Source: Petrolisthes cinctipes (Eukaryota > Arthropoda > Malacostraca > Decapoda > Porcellanidae). Taken from it: a stretch of DNA of 64,000 bases. The stretch is taken from positions 2,386,001 through 2,450,000 of the forward strand of contig JAWQEG010000490.1 of the NCBI GenBank assembly GCA_033782935.1. Reading direction: 5' to 3'. The position numbers and the translations under genes are program-made. Shown piece by piece: positions 13,301 through 25,660 of the stretch. The stretch's first letter is position 1. Each line of letters starts with the position of its first letter. The notes beneath the pieces are model-generated. The model had not been told where the DNA came from. It made no database searches and saw only the letters and a program-made list of their open reading frames with translations.

Positions 13301-15612
13301 GAGATATCGATTTTTTGGCACCTAAAATGTCGATTTTTAGCATGTTTTTAGCCTATATTTTGAAAATATTCTAGCACTGAGTAGGCATGTACAGATTGCT
13401 TCTGGGACCCCAAAATATTGAATTTTCGAGTGTTTTGAGCCTGAATTTGAGATATAAACGGGTACAGAAGATACATGCACATATTGACTTTGGGCGCCAA
13501 AAATATCGATTTTCAGCATGTTTTGGGCCTGAATTTTGAAAATACTCTAACACGGAGTAGGCATGTACAGATCGCTTCTGGGACCCCAAAATATCGAATT
13601 TTCGGGTGTTTAGGGCCAGAATTTGAGATATAAACGGGTACAGAAGATGCATGCACATATCGACTTTTGGGCACCTAAAAGATCGATTTTCAGTATGTTT
13701 TTGGCCTGTATTTTGAAAATACTCTAACACGGAGTAGGCATGTACAGATCGCTTCTGGGACCCCTAAATTTCGAATTTTCGGGTGTTTTGGGACTGAATT
13801 TGAGATATCGACTTTTTGGCACTTAAAAGATCGATTTTTAGCATGTTTTTAGCCTATATTTTGAAAATATTCTAGCACTGTACAGATTGCTTCTGGGAAC
13901 CCAAAATATTGAATTTTCGGGTGTTTTGAGCCTGAATTTGAGATATAAACGGGTACTGAAGATGAATGCACATATCGACTTTTGTGCACCTAAAAGATCG
14001 ATTTTCAGTATGTTTTGAGCATGTATTTTGAAAATACTCTAACACGGAGTAGGCATGTACAGATCGCTTCTGGGACCCCTACATATCGAATTTTCGGGTG
14101 TTTTGGGACTGAATTTGAGATATCGATTTTTTGGCACCTAAAATGTCGATTTTTAGCATGTTTTTAGCCTATATTTTGAAAATATTCTAGCACTGAGTAG
14201 GCATGTACAGATTGCTTCTGGGACCCCAAAATATTGAATTTTCGAGTGTTTTGAGCCTGAATTTGAGATATAAACGGGTACAGAAGATACATGCACATAT
14301 TGACTTTGGGCGCCAAAAATATCGATTTTCAGCATGTTTTGGGCCTGAATTTTGAAAATACTCTAACACGGAGTAGGCATGTACAGATCGCTTCTGGGAC
14401 CCCTAAATTTCGAATTTTCGGGTGTTTTGGGACTGAATTTGAGATATCGACTTTTTGGCACTTAAAAGATCGATTTTTAGCATGTTTTTAGCCTATATTT
14501 TGAAAATATTCTAGCACTGTACAGATTGCTTCTGGGAACCCAAAATATTGAATTTTCGGGTGTTTTGAGCCTGAATTTGAGATATAAACGGGTACAGAAG
14601 ATACATGCACATATTGACTTTGGGCACCAAAAATATCGATTTTCAGCATGTTTTGGGCCTGAATTATGAAAATACTCTAACACGGAGTAGGCATGTACAG
14701 ATCGCTTCTGGGACCCCAAAATATCGAATTTTCGGGTGTTTAGGGCCAGAATTTGAGATATAAACGGGTACAGAAGATGCATGCACATATCGACTTTTGG
14801 GCACCTAAAAGATCGATTTTCAGTATGTTTTTGGCCTGTATTTTGAAAATACTCTAACACGGAGTAGGCATGTACAGATACCTTCTGGGACATCTAAATA
14901 TCGAATTTTCGGGTGTTTTGTGACTGAATTTGAGATATCGATTTTTTGGCACCTAAAATGTCGATTTTTAGCATGTTTTTAGCCTATATTTTGAGAATAT
15001 TCTAGCACTGTTTAGGCATGTACAGATTGCTTCTGGGACCCCAAAATATTGAATTTTCGGGTGTTTTGAGCCTGAATTTGAGATATAAACGGGTACTGAA
15101 GATGCATGCACATATCGACTTTTGTGCACCTAAAAGATCGATTTTCAGTATGTTTTGAGCATGTATTTTGAAAATACTCTAACACGGAGTAGTCATGTAC
15201 ATATCGCTTCTGGGACCCCTAAATATCGAATTTTCGGGTGTTTTGGGACTGAATTTGAGATATCGACTTTTTGGCATCCAAAAGATCGATTTTTAGCATG
15301 TTTTTAGCCTATATTTTGAAAATATTCTAGCACTGAGTAGGCATGTACAGATTGCTTCTGGGACCCCAAAATATTGAATTTTCGGGTGTTTTGAGCCAGA
15401 ATTTGAGATATAAACGGGTACTGAAGATGCATGCACATATCGACTTTTGTGCACCTAAAAGATCGATTTTCAGTATGTTTTGAGCATGTATTTTGAAAAT
15501 ACTCTAACACGGAGTAGGCATGTACAGATCGCTTCTGGGACCCCTAAATATCGAACTTTCGAGTGTTTTGGGACTGAATTTGAGATATCGACATTTTGGC
15601 ACCTAAAAGATC
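10373..15612 (+). repeat. Block Y, copy 1 (5240 bp, 13 units)
   Basis: Unit starts: 10373, 10875, 11200, 11701, 12026, 12527, 13007, 13332, 13833, 14148, 14472, 14963, 15288. The pattern of lengths 502-325-501-325-501-480-325-501-315 and many private variants recur in copy 2. Markers include cacctaagagatc, an eight-base T run before ggcacc, gagcatgaatttaagat, gcatgaacatat and ttttagcacg. At 14148 this copy has only a 324-bp dimer where copy 2 has a full trimer, so one monomer was lost. Confidence 0.92.
12527..13006 (+). repeat. 480-bp trimer variant with three small indels
   Basis: Relative to 501 bp this unit carries the 10-bp deletion in A (cactgtacag), one extra T in gaatttttgaaaa, one base fewer at cgggattttggg, and an 11-bp loss at its 3' end so that ttttttgg runs straight into tcgattttt. 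Its twin is at 17768-18247. Confidence 0.88.
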
Positions 15613-18600
15613 GATTTTTAGCATGTTTTTAGCCTATATTTTGAAAATATTCTAGCACTGAGTAGGCATGTACAGATTGCTTCTGGGACCCCAAAATATT
15701 GACTTTTCGGGTGTTTTGAGCCTGAATTTGAGATATAAACGGGTACAGAAGATACATGCACATATTGACTTTGGGCACCAAAAATATCGATTTTCAACAT
15801 GTTTTGGGCCTGCATTTTGAAAATACTCTAACACGGAGTAGGCATGTACAGATCGCTTCTGGGACCCCAAAATATCGAATTTTCGGGTGTTTAGGGCCAG
15901 AATTTGAGATATAAACGGGTACAGAAGATGCATGCACATATCGACTTTTGGGCACCTAAGAGATCGATTTTCAGTATGTTTTTGGCCTGTATTTTGAAAA
16001 TACTCTAACACGGAGTAGGCATGTACAGATACCTTCTGGGACCTTTAAATATCGAATTTTCGGGTGTTTTGGGACTGAATTTGAGATATCGATTTTTTTG
16101 GCACCTAAAATGTCGATTTTTAGCATGTTTTTAGCCTATATTTTGAAAATATTCTAGCACTGTGTAGGCATGTACAGATTGCTTCTGGGACCCCAAAATA
16201 TTGAATTTTCGGGTGTTTTGAGCCTGAATTTGAGATATAAACGGGTACAGAAGATGCATGCACATATCGACTTTTGGGCACCTAAAAGATCGATTTTCAG
16301 TATGTTTTTGGCCTGTATTTTGAAAATATTCTAACACGGAGTAAGCATGTACAAATACCTTCTGGGACCTCTAAATATCGAATTTTCGGGTGTTTTGGGA
16401 CTGAATTTGAGATATCGATTTTTTGGCACCTAAAATGTCGATTTTTAGCATGTTTTTAGCCTATATTTTGAAAATATTCTAGCACTGTGTAGGCATGTAC
16501 AGATTGCTTCTGGGACCCCAAAATATTGAATTTTCGGGTGTTTTGAGCATGAATTTAAGATATAAACGGGTACAGAAGATACATGCACATATTGACTTTG
16601 GGCGCCAAAAATATCGATTTTCAGCATGTTTTGGGCCTGAATTTTGAAAATACTCTAACACGGAGTAAGCATGTACAGATCGCTTCTGGGACCCCAAAAT
16701 ATCGAATTTTCGGGTGTTTAGGGCCAGAATTTGAGATATAAACGGGTACAGAAGATGCATGCACATATCGACTTTTGGGCAGCTAAAAGATCGATTTTCA
16801 GTATGTTTTTGGCCTGTATTTTGAAAATACTCTAACACGGAGTAGGCATGTACAGATCGCTTCTGGGACCCCTAAATATCGAATTTTCGGGTGTTTTGGG
16901 ACTGAATTTGAGATATCGACTTTTTGGCACCTAAAAGATCGATTTTTAGCATGTTTTTAGCCTATATTTTGAAAATATTCTAGCACTGTGTAGGCATGTA
17001 CAGATTGCTTCTGGGACCCCAAAATATTGAATTTTCGGGTGTTTTTGAGCCTGAATTTGAGATATAAACGGGTACAGAAGATGCATGCACATATCGACTT
17101 TTGGGCACCTAAAAGATCGTTTTTTAGTATGTTTTTGGCCTGTATTTTGAAAATACTCTAACACGGAGTAAGCATGTACAAAGACCTTCTGGGACCTCTA
17201 AATATCGAATTTTCGGGTGTTTTGGGACTGAATTTGAGATATCGATTTTTTGGCACCTAAAATGTCGATTTTTAGCATGTTTTTAGCCTATATTTTGAAA
17301 ATATTCTAGCACTGTGTAGGCATGTACAGATTGCTTCTGGGACCCCAAAATATTGAATTTTCGGGTGTTTTGAGCCTGAATTTGAGATATAAACGGGTAC
17401 AGAAGATACATGCACATATTGACTTTGGGCATCTAAAATATCGATTTTCAGCATGTTTTGGGCCTGTATTTTGAAAATACTCTAACACTGAGTAGGCATG
17501 TACAGATTGCTTCTGAGACCCCAAAATATTGAATTTTCGGGTGTTTTGAGCCTGAATTTGAGATATAAACGGGTACTGAAGATGCATGAACATATCGACT
17601 TTTGTGCACCTAAAAGATCGCTTTTCAGTATGTTTTGAGCATGTATTTTGAAAATACTCTAACACGGAGTAGGCATGTACAGATCGCTTCTGGGACCCCT
17701 AAATATCGAATTTTCTGGTGTTTTGGGACTGAATTTGAGATATCGACTTTTTGGCACCTAAAAGATCGATTTTTAGCACGTTTTTAGCCTATATTTTGAA
17801 AATATTCTAGCACTGTACAGATTGCTTCTGGGACCCCAAAATATTGAATTTTCGGGTGTTTTGAGCCTGAATTTGAGATATAAACGGGTACAGAAGATAC
17901 ATGCACATATTGACTTTGGGCATCTAAAATATCGATTTTCAGCATGTTTTGGGCCTGAATTTTTGAAAATACTCTAACACGGAGTAGGCATGTACAGATC
18001 GCTTCTGGGACCCCAAAATATCGAATTTTCGGGTGTTTAGGGCCAGAATTTGAGATATAAACGGGTACAGAAGATGCCTGCACATATCGACTTTTGGGCA
18101 CCTAAAAGATCGATTTTCAGTATGTTTTTGGCCTGTATTTTGAAAATACTCTAACACGGAGTAGGCATGTACAGATACCTTCTGGGACCTCTAAATATCG
18201 AATTTTCGGGATTTTGGGACTGAATTTGAGATATCGATTTTTTGGTCGATTTTTAGCATGTTTTTAGCCTATATTTTGAAAATATTCTAGCACTGTTTAG
18301 GCATGTACAGATTGCTTCTGGGACCCCAAAATATTTAATTTTCGGGTGTTTTGAGCCTGAATTTGAGATATAAACGGGTACTGAAGATGAATGCACATAT
18401 CGACTTTTGTGCACCTAAAAGATCGATTTTCAGTATGTTTTGAGCATGTATTTTGAAAATACTCTAACACGGAGTAGGCATGTACAGATCGCTTCTGGGA
18501 CCCCTACATATCGAATTTTCGGGTGTTTTGGGACTGAATTTGAGATATCGATTTTTTGGCACCTAAAATGTCGATTTTTAGCATGTTTTTAGCCTATATT

Positions 18601-21030
18601 TTGAAAATATTCTAGCACTGAGTAGGCATGTACAGATTGCTTCTGGGACCCCAAAATATTGAATTTTCGAGTGTTTTGAGCCTGAATTTGAGATATAAAC
18701 GGGTACAGAAGATACATGCACATATTGACTTTGGGCGCCAAAAATATCGATTTTCAGCATGTTTTGGGCCTGAATTTTGAAAATACTCTAACACGGAGTA
18801 GGCATGTACAGATCGCTTCTGGGACCACAAAATATCGAATTTTCGGGTGTTTAGGGCCAGAATTTGAGATATAAACGGGTACAGAAGATGCATGCACATA
18901 TCGACTTTTGGGCACCTAAAAGATCGATTTTCAGTATGTTTTTGGCCTGTATTTTGAAAATACTCTAACACGGAGTAGGCATGTACAGATCGCTTCTGGG
19001 ACCCCTAAATTTCGAATTTTCGGGTGTTTTGGGACTGAATTTGAGATATCGACTTTTTGGCACTTAAAAGATCGATTTTTAGCATGTTTTTAGCCTATAT
19101 TTTGAAAATATTCTAGCACTGTACAGATTGCTTCTGGGAACCCAAAATATTGAATTTTCGGGTGTTTTGAGCCTGAATTTGAGATATAAACGGGTACTGA
19201 AGATGAATGCACATATCGACTTTTGTGCACCTAAAAGATCGATTTTCAGTATGTTTTGAGCATGTATTTTGAAAATACTCTAACACGGAGTAGGCATGTA
19301 CAGATCGCTTCTGGGACCCCTACATATCGAATTTTCGGGTGTTTTGGGACTGAATTTGAGATATCGATTTTTTGGCACCTAAAATGTCGATTTTTAGCAT
19401 GTTTTTAGCCTATATTTTGAAAATATTCTAGCACTGAGTAGGCATGTACAGATTGCTTCTGGGACCCCAAAATATTGAATTTTCGAGTGTTTTGAGCCTG
19501 AATTTGAAATATAAACGGGTACAGAAGATACATGCACATATTGACTTTGGGCGCCAAAAATATCGATTTTCAGCATGTTTTGGGCCTGAATTTTGAAAAT
19601 ACTCTAACACGGAATAGGCATGTACAGATCGCTTCTGGGACCCCAAAATATCGAATTTTCGGGTGTTTAGGGCCACAATTTGAGATATAAACGGGTACAG
19701 AAGATGCATGCACATATCGACTTTTGGGCACCTAAAAGATCGATTTTCAGTATGTTTTTGGCCTGTATTTTGAAAATACTCTAACACGGAGTAGGCATGT
19801 ACAGATCGCTTCTGGGACCCCTAAATTTCGAATTTTCGGGTGTTTTGGGACTGAATTTGAGATATCGACTTTTTGGCACTTAAAAGATCGATTTTTAGCA
19901 TGTTTTTAGCCTATATTTTGAAAATATTCTAGCACTGTACAGATTGCTTCTGGGAACCCAAAATATTGAATTTTCGGGTGTTTTGAGCCTGAATTTGAGA
20001 TATAAACGGGTACAGAAGATACATGCACATATTGACTTTGGGCACCAAAAATATCGATTTTCAGCATGTTTTGGGCCTGAATTATGAAAATACTCTAACA
20101 CGGAGTAGGCATGTACAGATCGCTTCTGGGACCCCAAAATATCGAATTTTCGGGTGTTTAGGGCCAGAATTTGAGATATAAACGGGTACAGAAGATGCAT
20201 GCACATATCGACTTTTGGGCACCTAAAAGATCGATTTTCAGTATGTTTTTGGCCTGTATTTTGAAAATACTCTAACACGGAGTAGGCATGTACAGATACC
20301 TTCTGGGACATCTAAATATCGAATTTTCGGGTGTTTTGTGACTGAATTTGAGATATCGATTTTTTGGCACCTAAAATGTCGATTTTTAGCATGTTTTTAG
20401 CCTATATTTTGAGAATATTCTAGCACTGTTTAGGCATGTACAGATTGCTTCTGGGACCCCAAAATATTGAATTTTCGGGTGTTTTGAGCCTGAATTTGAG
20501 ATATAAACGGGTACTGAAGATGCATGCACATATCGACTTTTGTGCACCTAAAAGATCGATTTTCAGTATGTTTTGAGCATGTATTTTGAAAATACTCTAA
20601 CACGGAGTAGGCATGTACATATCGCTTCTGGGACCCCTAAATATCGAATTTTCGGGTGTTTTGGGACTGAATTTGAGATATCGACTTTTTGGCATCCAAA
20701 AGATCGATTTTTAGCATGTTTTTAGCCTATATTTTGAAAATATTCTAGCACTGAGTAGGCATGTACAGATTGCCTCTGGGACCCCAAAATATTGAATTTT
20801 CGGGTGTTTTGAGCCAGAATTTGAGATATAAACGGGTACTGAAGATGCATGCACATATCGACTTTTGTGCACCTAAAAGATCGATTTTCAGTATGTTTTG
20901 AGCATGTATTTTGAAAATACTCTAACACGGAGTAGGCATGTACAGATCGCTTCTGGGACCCCTAAATATCGAACTTTCGAGTGTTTTGGGACTGAATTTG
21001 AGATATCGACATTTTGGCACCTAAAAGATC
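15613..21030 (+). repeat. Block Y, copy 2 (5418 bp, tandem duplicate)
   Basis: Unit starts: 15613, 16115, 16440, 16941, 17267, 17768, 18248, 18573, 19074, 19389, 19890, 20381, 20706. It is 178 bp longer than copy 1. Of this, 177 bp is the extra monomer in the trimer at 19389-19889 and 1 bp is an extra T in gtttttgagcc near 17041. Point differences include gatcgctttt near 17618 and gaccacaaaat near 18827. Confidence 0.92.
17768..18247 (+). repeat. 480-bp trimer variant, second copy
   Basis: Carries the same four small indels as 12527-13006, 5241 bp downstream. This independently fixes the register of the block-Y duplication. Confidence 0.88.
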
Positions 21031-23174
21031 GATTTTTAGCATGTTTTTAGCCTATATTTTGAAAATATTCTAGCACTGTGTAGGCATGTACAGATTGCTT
21101 CTGGGACCCCAAAATATTGAATTTTCGGGTGTTTTGAGCCTGAATTTGAGATATAAACGGGTACAGAAGATATATGCACATATTGACTTTGGGCATCTAA
21201 AATATCGATTTTCAGCATGTTTTGGGCCTGCATTTTGAAAATACTCTAACACGGAGTAGGCATGTACAGATTGCTTCTGGGACCCCAAAATATTGAATTT
21301 TCGGGTGTTTTGAGCCTGAATTTGAGATATAAACGGGTACAGAAGATGTATGCACATATCGACTTTTGGGCACCTAAAAGATCGATTTTCAGTATGTTTT
21401 TGGCCTGTATTTTGAAAATACTCTAACACGGAGTAAGCATGTACAAATACCTTCTGGGACCTCTAAATATCGAATTTTCGGGTGTTTTGGGACTGAATTT
21501 GAGATATCGATTTTTTGGCACCTAAAATGTCGATTTTTAGCATGTTTTTAGCCTATATTTTAAAAATATTCTAGCACTGTACAGATTGCTTCTGGGACCC
21601 CAAAATATTGAATTTTCGGGTGTTTTGAGCCTGAATTTGAGATATAAACGGGTACTGAAGATGCATGCACATATCGACTTTTGTGCACCTAAAAGATCGA
21701 TTTTCAGTATGTTTTGAGCATTTATTTTGAAAATACTCTAACACGGAGTAGGCATGTACAGATCGCTTCTGGGACCCCTAAATATCGAATTTTCGGGTGT
21801 TTTGGGACTGAATTTGAGATATCGACTTTTTGGCACCTAAAAGATCGATTTTTAGCATGTTTTTTGCCTATATTTTGAAAATATTCTAGCACTGAGTAGG
21901 CATGTACAGATTGCTTCTGGGACCCCAAAATATTGACTTTTCAGGTGTTTTGAGACTGAATTTGAGATATAAACGGGTACAGAAGATACATGCACATATT
22001 GACTTAGGGCACCAAAAATATCGATTTTCAGCATGTTTTGGGCCTGCATTTTGAAAATACTCTAACACGGAGTAGGCATGTACAGATCGCTTCTGGGACC
22101 CCAAAATATCGAATTTTCGGGTGTTTAGGGCCAGAATTTGAGATATAAACGGGTACAGAAGATGCATGCACATATCGACTTTTGGGCACCTAAGAGATCG
22201 ATTTTCAGTATGTTTTTGGCCTGTATTTTGAAAATACTCTAACACGGAGTAGGCATGTACAGATACCTTCTGGGACCTTTAAATATCGAATTTTCGGGTG
22301 TTTTGGGACTGAATTTGAGATATCGATTTTTTTGGCACCTAAAATGTCGATTTTTAGCATGTTTTTAGCCTATATTTTGAAAATATTCTAGCACTGTGTA
22401 GGCATGTACAGATTGCTTCTGGGACCCCAAAATATTGAATTTTCGGGTGTTTTGAGCCTGAATTTGAGATATAAACGGGTACAGAAGATGCATGCACATA
22501 TCGACTTTTGGGCACCTAAAAGATCGATTTTCAGTATGTTTATGGCCTGTATTTTGAAAATATTCTAACACGGAGTAAGCATGTACAAATACCTTCTGGG
22601 ACCTCTAAATATCGAATTTTCGGGTGTTTTGGGACTGAATTTGAGATATCGATTTTTTGGCACCTAAAATGTCGATTTTTAGCATGTTTTTAGCCTATAT
22701 TTTGAAAATATTCTAGCACTGTGTAGGCATGTACAGATTGCTTCTGGGACCCCAAAATATTGAATTTTCGGGTGTTTTGAGCATGAATTTAAGATATAAA
22801 CGGGTACAGAAGATACATGCACATATTGACTTTGGGCGCCAAAAATATCGATTTTCAGCATGTTTTGGGCCTGAATTTTGAAAATACTCTAACACTTAGT
22901 AAGCATGTACAGATCGCTTCTGGGACCCCAAAATATTGAATTTTCGGGTGTTTTGAGCCTGAATTTGAGATATAAACGGGTACTGAAGATGCATGAACAT
23001 ATCGACTTTTGTGCACCTAAAAGATCGATTTTCAGTATGTTTTGAGCATGTATTTTGAAATTACTCTAACACGGAGTAGGCATGTACAGATCGCTTCTGG
23101 GACCCCTAAATATCGAATTTTCGGGTGTTTTGGAACTGAATTTTAGATATCGACTTTTTGGCACCTGAAAGATC
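21031..23174 (+). repeat. Region 3: block X' plus a shortened third copy of Y
   Basis: Units 21031 (501), 21532 (315), 21847 (502), 22349 (325), 22674 (501). The stretch from 21847 follows Y, with cacctaagagatc, the eight-T run and gagcatgaatttaagat. Near 22890-22990 it jumps from a B1-type monomer (acacttagtaagc) to a B2-type one with gcatgaacatat. In copy 1 these markers are about 0.83 kb farther apart, so about one trimer plus one dimer was lost. Confidence 0.82.
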
Positions 23175-25660
23175 GATTTTTAGCATGTTTTTAGCCTATA
23201 TTTTGAAAATATTCTAGCACTGAGAAGGCATGTACAGATTGCTTCTGGGACCCCAAAATATTGAATTTTCGGGTGTTTTGAGCCTGAATTTGAGATATAA
23301 ACGGGTACAGAAGATACATGCACATATTGACTTTGGGCGCCAAAAATATCGATTTTCAGCGTGTTTTGGGCCTGAATTTTGAAAATACTCTAACACGGAG
23401 TAGGCATGTACAGATCGCTTCTGGGACCCCAAAATATCGAATTTCCGGGGGTTTAGGGCCAGAATTTGAGATATAAACGGGTACAGAAGATGCATGCACA
23501 TATCGACTTTTGGGCACCTAAAAGATCGATTTTCAGTATATTTTTGGCCTGTATTTAGAAAATACTCTAACACGGAGTACGCATGTACAGATCGCTTCTG
23601 GGACCCCTAAATATCGAATTTTCGGGTGTTTTGGGACTGAATTTGAGATATCGACTTTTTGGCACTTAAAAGATCGATTTTTAGCATGTTTTTAGCCTAT
23701 ATTTTAAAAATATTCTAGCACTGTACAGATTGCTTCTGGGACCCCAAAATATTGAATTTTCGGGTGTTTTGAGCCTGAATTTGAGATATAAACGGGTACA
23801 GAAGATACATGCACATATTGACTTTGGGCATCTAAAATATCGATTTTCAGCATGTTTTGGGCCTGTATTTTGAAAATACTCTAACACTGAGTAGGCATGT
23901 ACAGATTGCTTCTGGGACCCCAAAATATTGAATTTTCGGGTGTTTTGAGCCTGAATTTGAGATATAAACGGGTACTGAAGATGCATGCACATATCGACTT
24001 TTGTGCACCTAAAAGATCGATTTTCAGTATGTTTTTGGCCTGTATTTTGAAAATACTCTAACACGGAGTAAGCATGTACAGATACCTTCTGGGACCTCTA
24101 AATATCGAATTTTCGGGTGTTTTGGGACTGAATTTGAGATATCGATTTTTTGGCACCTAAAATGTCGATTTTTAGCATGTTTTTAGCCTATATTTTGAAA
24201 ATATTCTAGCACTGTGTAGGCATGTACAGATTGCTTCTGGGACCCCAAAATATTGAATTTTCGGGTGTTTTGAGCCTGAATTTGAGATATAAACGGGTAC
24301 AGAAGATACATGCACATATTGACTTTGGGCATCTAAAATATCGATTTTCAGCATGTTTTGGGCCTGTATTTTGAAAATACTCTAACACTGAGTAGGAATG
24401 TACAGATTGCTTCTGGGACCCCAAAATATTGAATTTTCGGGTGTTTTGAGCCTAAATTTGAGATATAAACGGGTACTGAAGATGCATGCACATATCGACT
24501 TTTGTGCACCTAAAAGATCGATTTTCAGTATGTTTTCAGCATGTATTTTGAAAATACTCTAAGACGGAGTAGGCATGTACAGATCGCTTCTGGGACCCCT
24601 AAATATCGAATTTTCTGGTGTTTTGGGACTGAATTTGAGATATCGACTTTTTGGCACCTAAAAGATCGATTTTTAGCATGTTTTTAGCCTATATTTTGAA
24701 AATATTCTAGCACTGAGTAGGCATGTACAGATTGCTTCTGGGACCCCAAAATATTGAATTTTCGGGTGTTTTGAGCCTGAATTTGAGATATAAACGGGTA
24801 CAGAAGATACATGCACATATTGACTTTGGGCGCCAAAAATATCGATTTTCAGCATGTTTTGGGCCTGAATTTTGAAAATACTCTAACACGGAGTAGGCAT
24901 GTACAGATCGCTTCTGGGACCCCAAAATATCGAATTTTCGGGTGTTTAGGGCCAGAATTTGAGATATAAACGGGTACAGAAGATGCATGCACATATCAAT
25001 TTTTGGGCACCTAAAAGATCGATTTTCAATATGTTTTTGGCCTGTATATTGAAAATACTCTAACACGGAGTACGCATGTACAGATCGCTTCTGGGACCCC
25101 TAAATATCGAATTTTCGGGTGTTTTGGGACTGAATTTGAGATATCGACTTTTTGGCACTTAAAAGATCGATTTTTAGCATGTTTTTAGCCTATATTTTGA
25201 AAACATTCTAGCACTGTACAGATTGCTTCTGGGACCCCAAAATATTGAATTTTCGGGTGTTTTGAGCCTGAATTTGAGATATAAACGGGTACAGAAGATA
25301 CATGCACATATTGACTTTGGGCATCTAAAATATCGATTTTCAGCATGTTTTGGGCCTGTATTTTGAAAATACTCTAACACTGAGTAGGCATGTACAGATT
25401 GCTTCTGGGACCCCAAAATATTGAATTTTCGGGTATTTTGAGCCTGAATTTGAGATATAAACGGGTACTGAAGATGCATGCACATATCGACTTTTGTGCA
25501 CCTAAAAGATCGATTTTCAGTATGTTTTTGGCCTGTATTTTGAAAATACTCTAACACGGAGTAGGCATGTACAGATACCTTCTGGGACCTTTAAATATCG
25601 AATTTTCGGGTGTTTTGGGACTGAATTTGAGATATCGATTTTTTTGGCACCTAAAATGTC
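22349..25660 (+). repeat. 3312-bp block, copy 1
   Basis: Units 22349 (325), 22674, 23175, 23676 (491), 24167, 24668, 25169 (492). The same order and private variants recur 3312 bp downstream. Markers include gtttatggcc, acacttagtaag, gaaattactc, cacctgaaagatc, cagcgtgttttg, gaatttccggggg and gtatttagaaaa. Confidence 0.92.
23175..24667 (+). repeat. Reference copy of the 1493-bp nine-monomer super-repeat
   Basis: Three trimers in fixed order. First 23175 (501): A1-B1-C ending cacttaaaagatc. Second 23676 (491): A2 with the 10-bp deletion, then B2, then C1 with gtaagcatg. Third 24167 (501): A2-B2-C2 with gtaggaatg in B2. The order recurs at 26487, 27980 and 29473, and in altered form through about 40.8 kb. 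Confidence 0.88.

Noticed and set aside
14477..14893. Longest open frame in the window (138 codons, minus strand), and the many similar 60-127-codon minus-strand frames
   Set aside because: They are the same satellite monomers read on the other strand. Each spans two or three monomers, repeats with the array period, ends when indels shift frame, and also appears in a second overlapping frame. No initiation context, domain or codon pattern suggests a protein.
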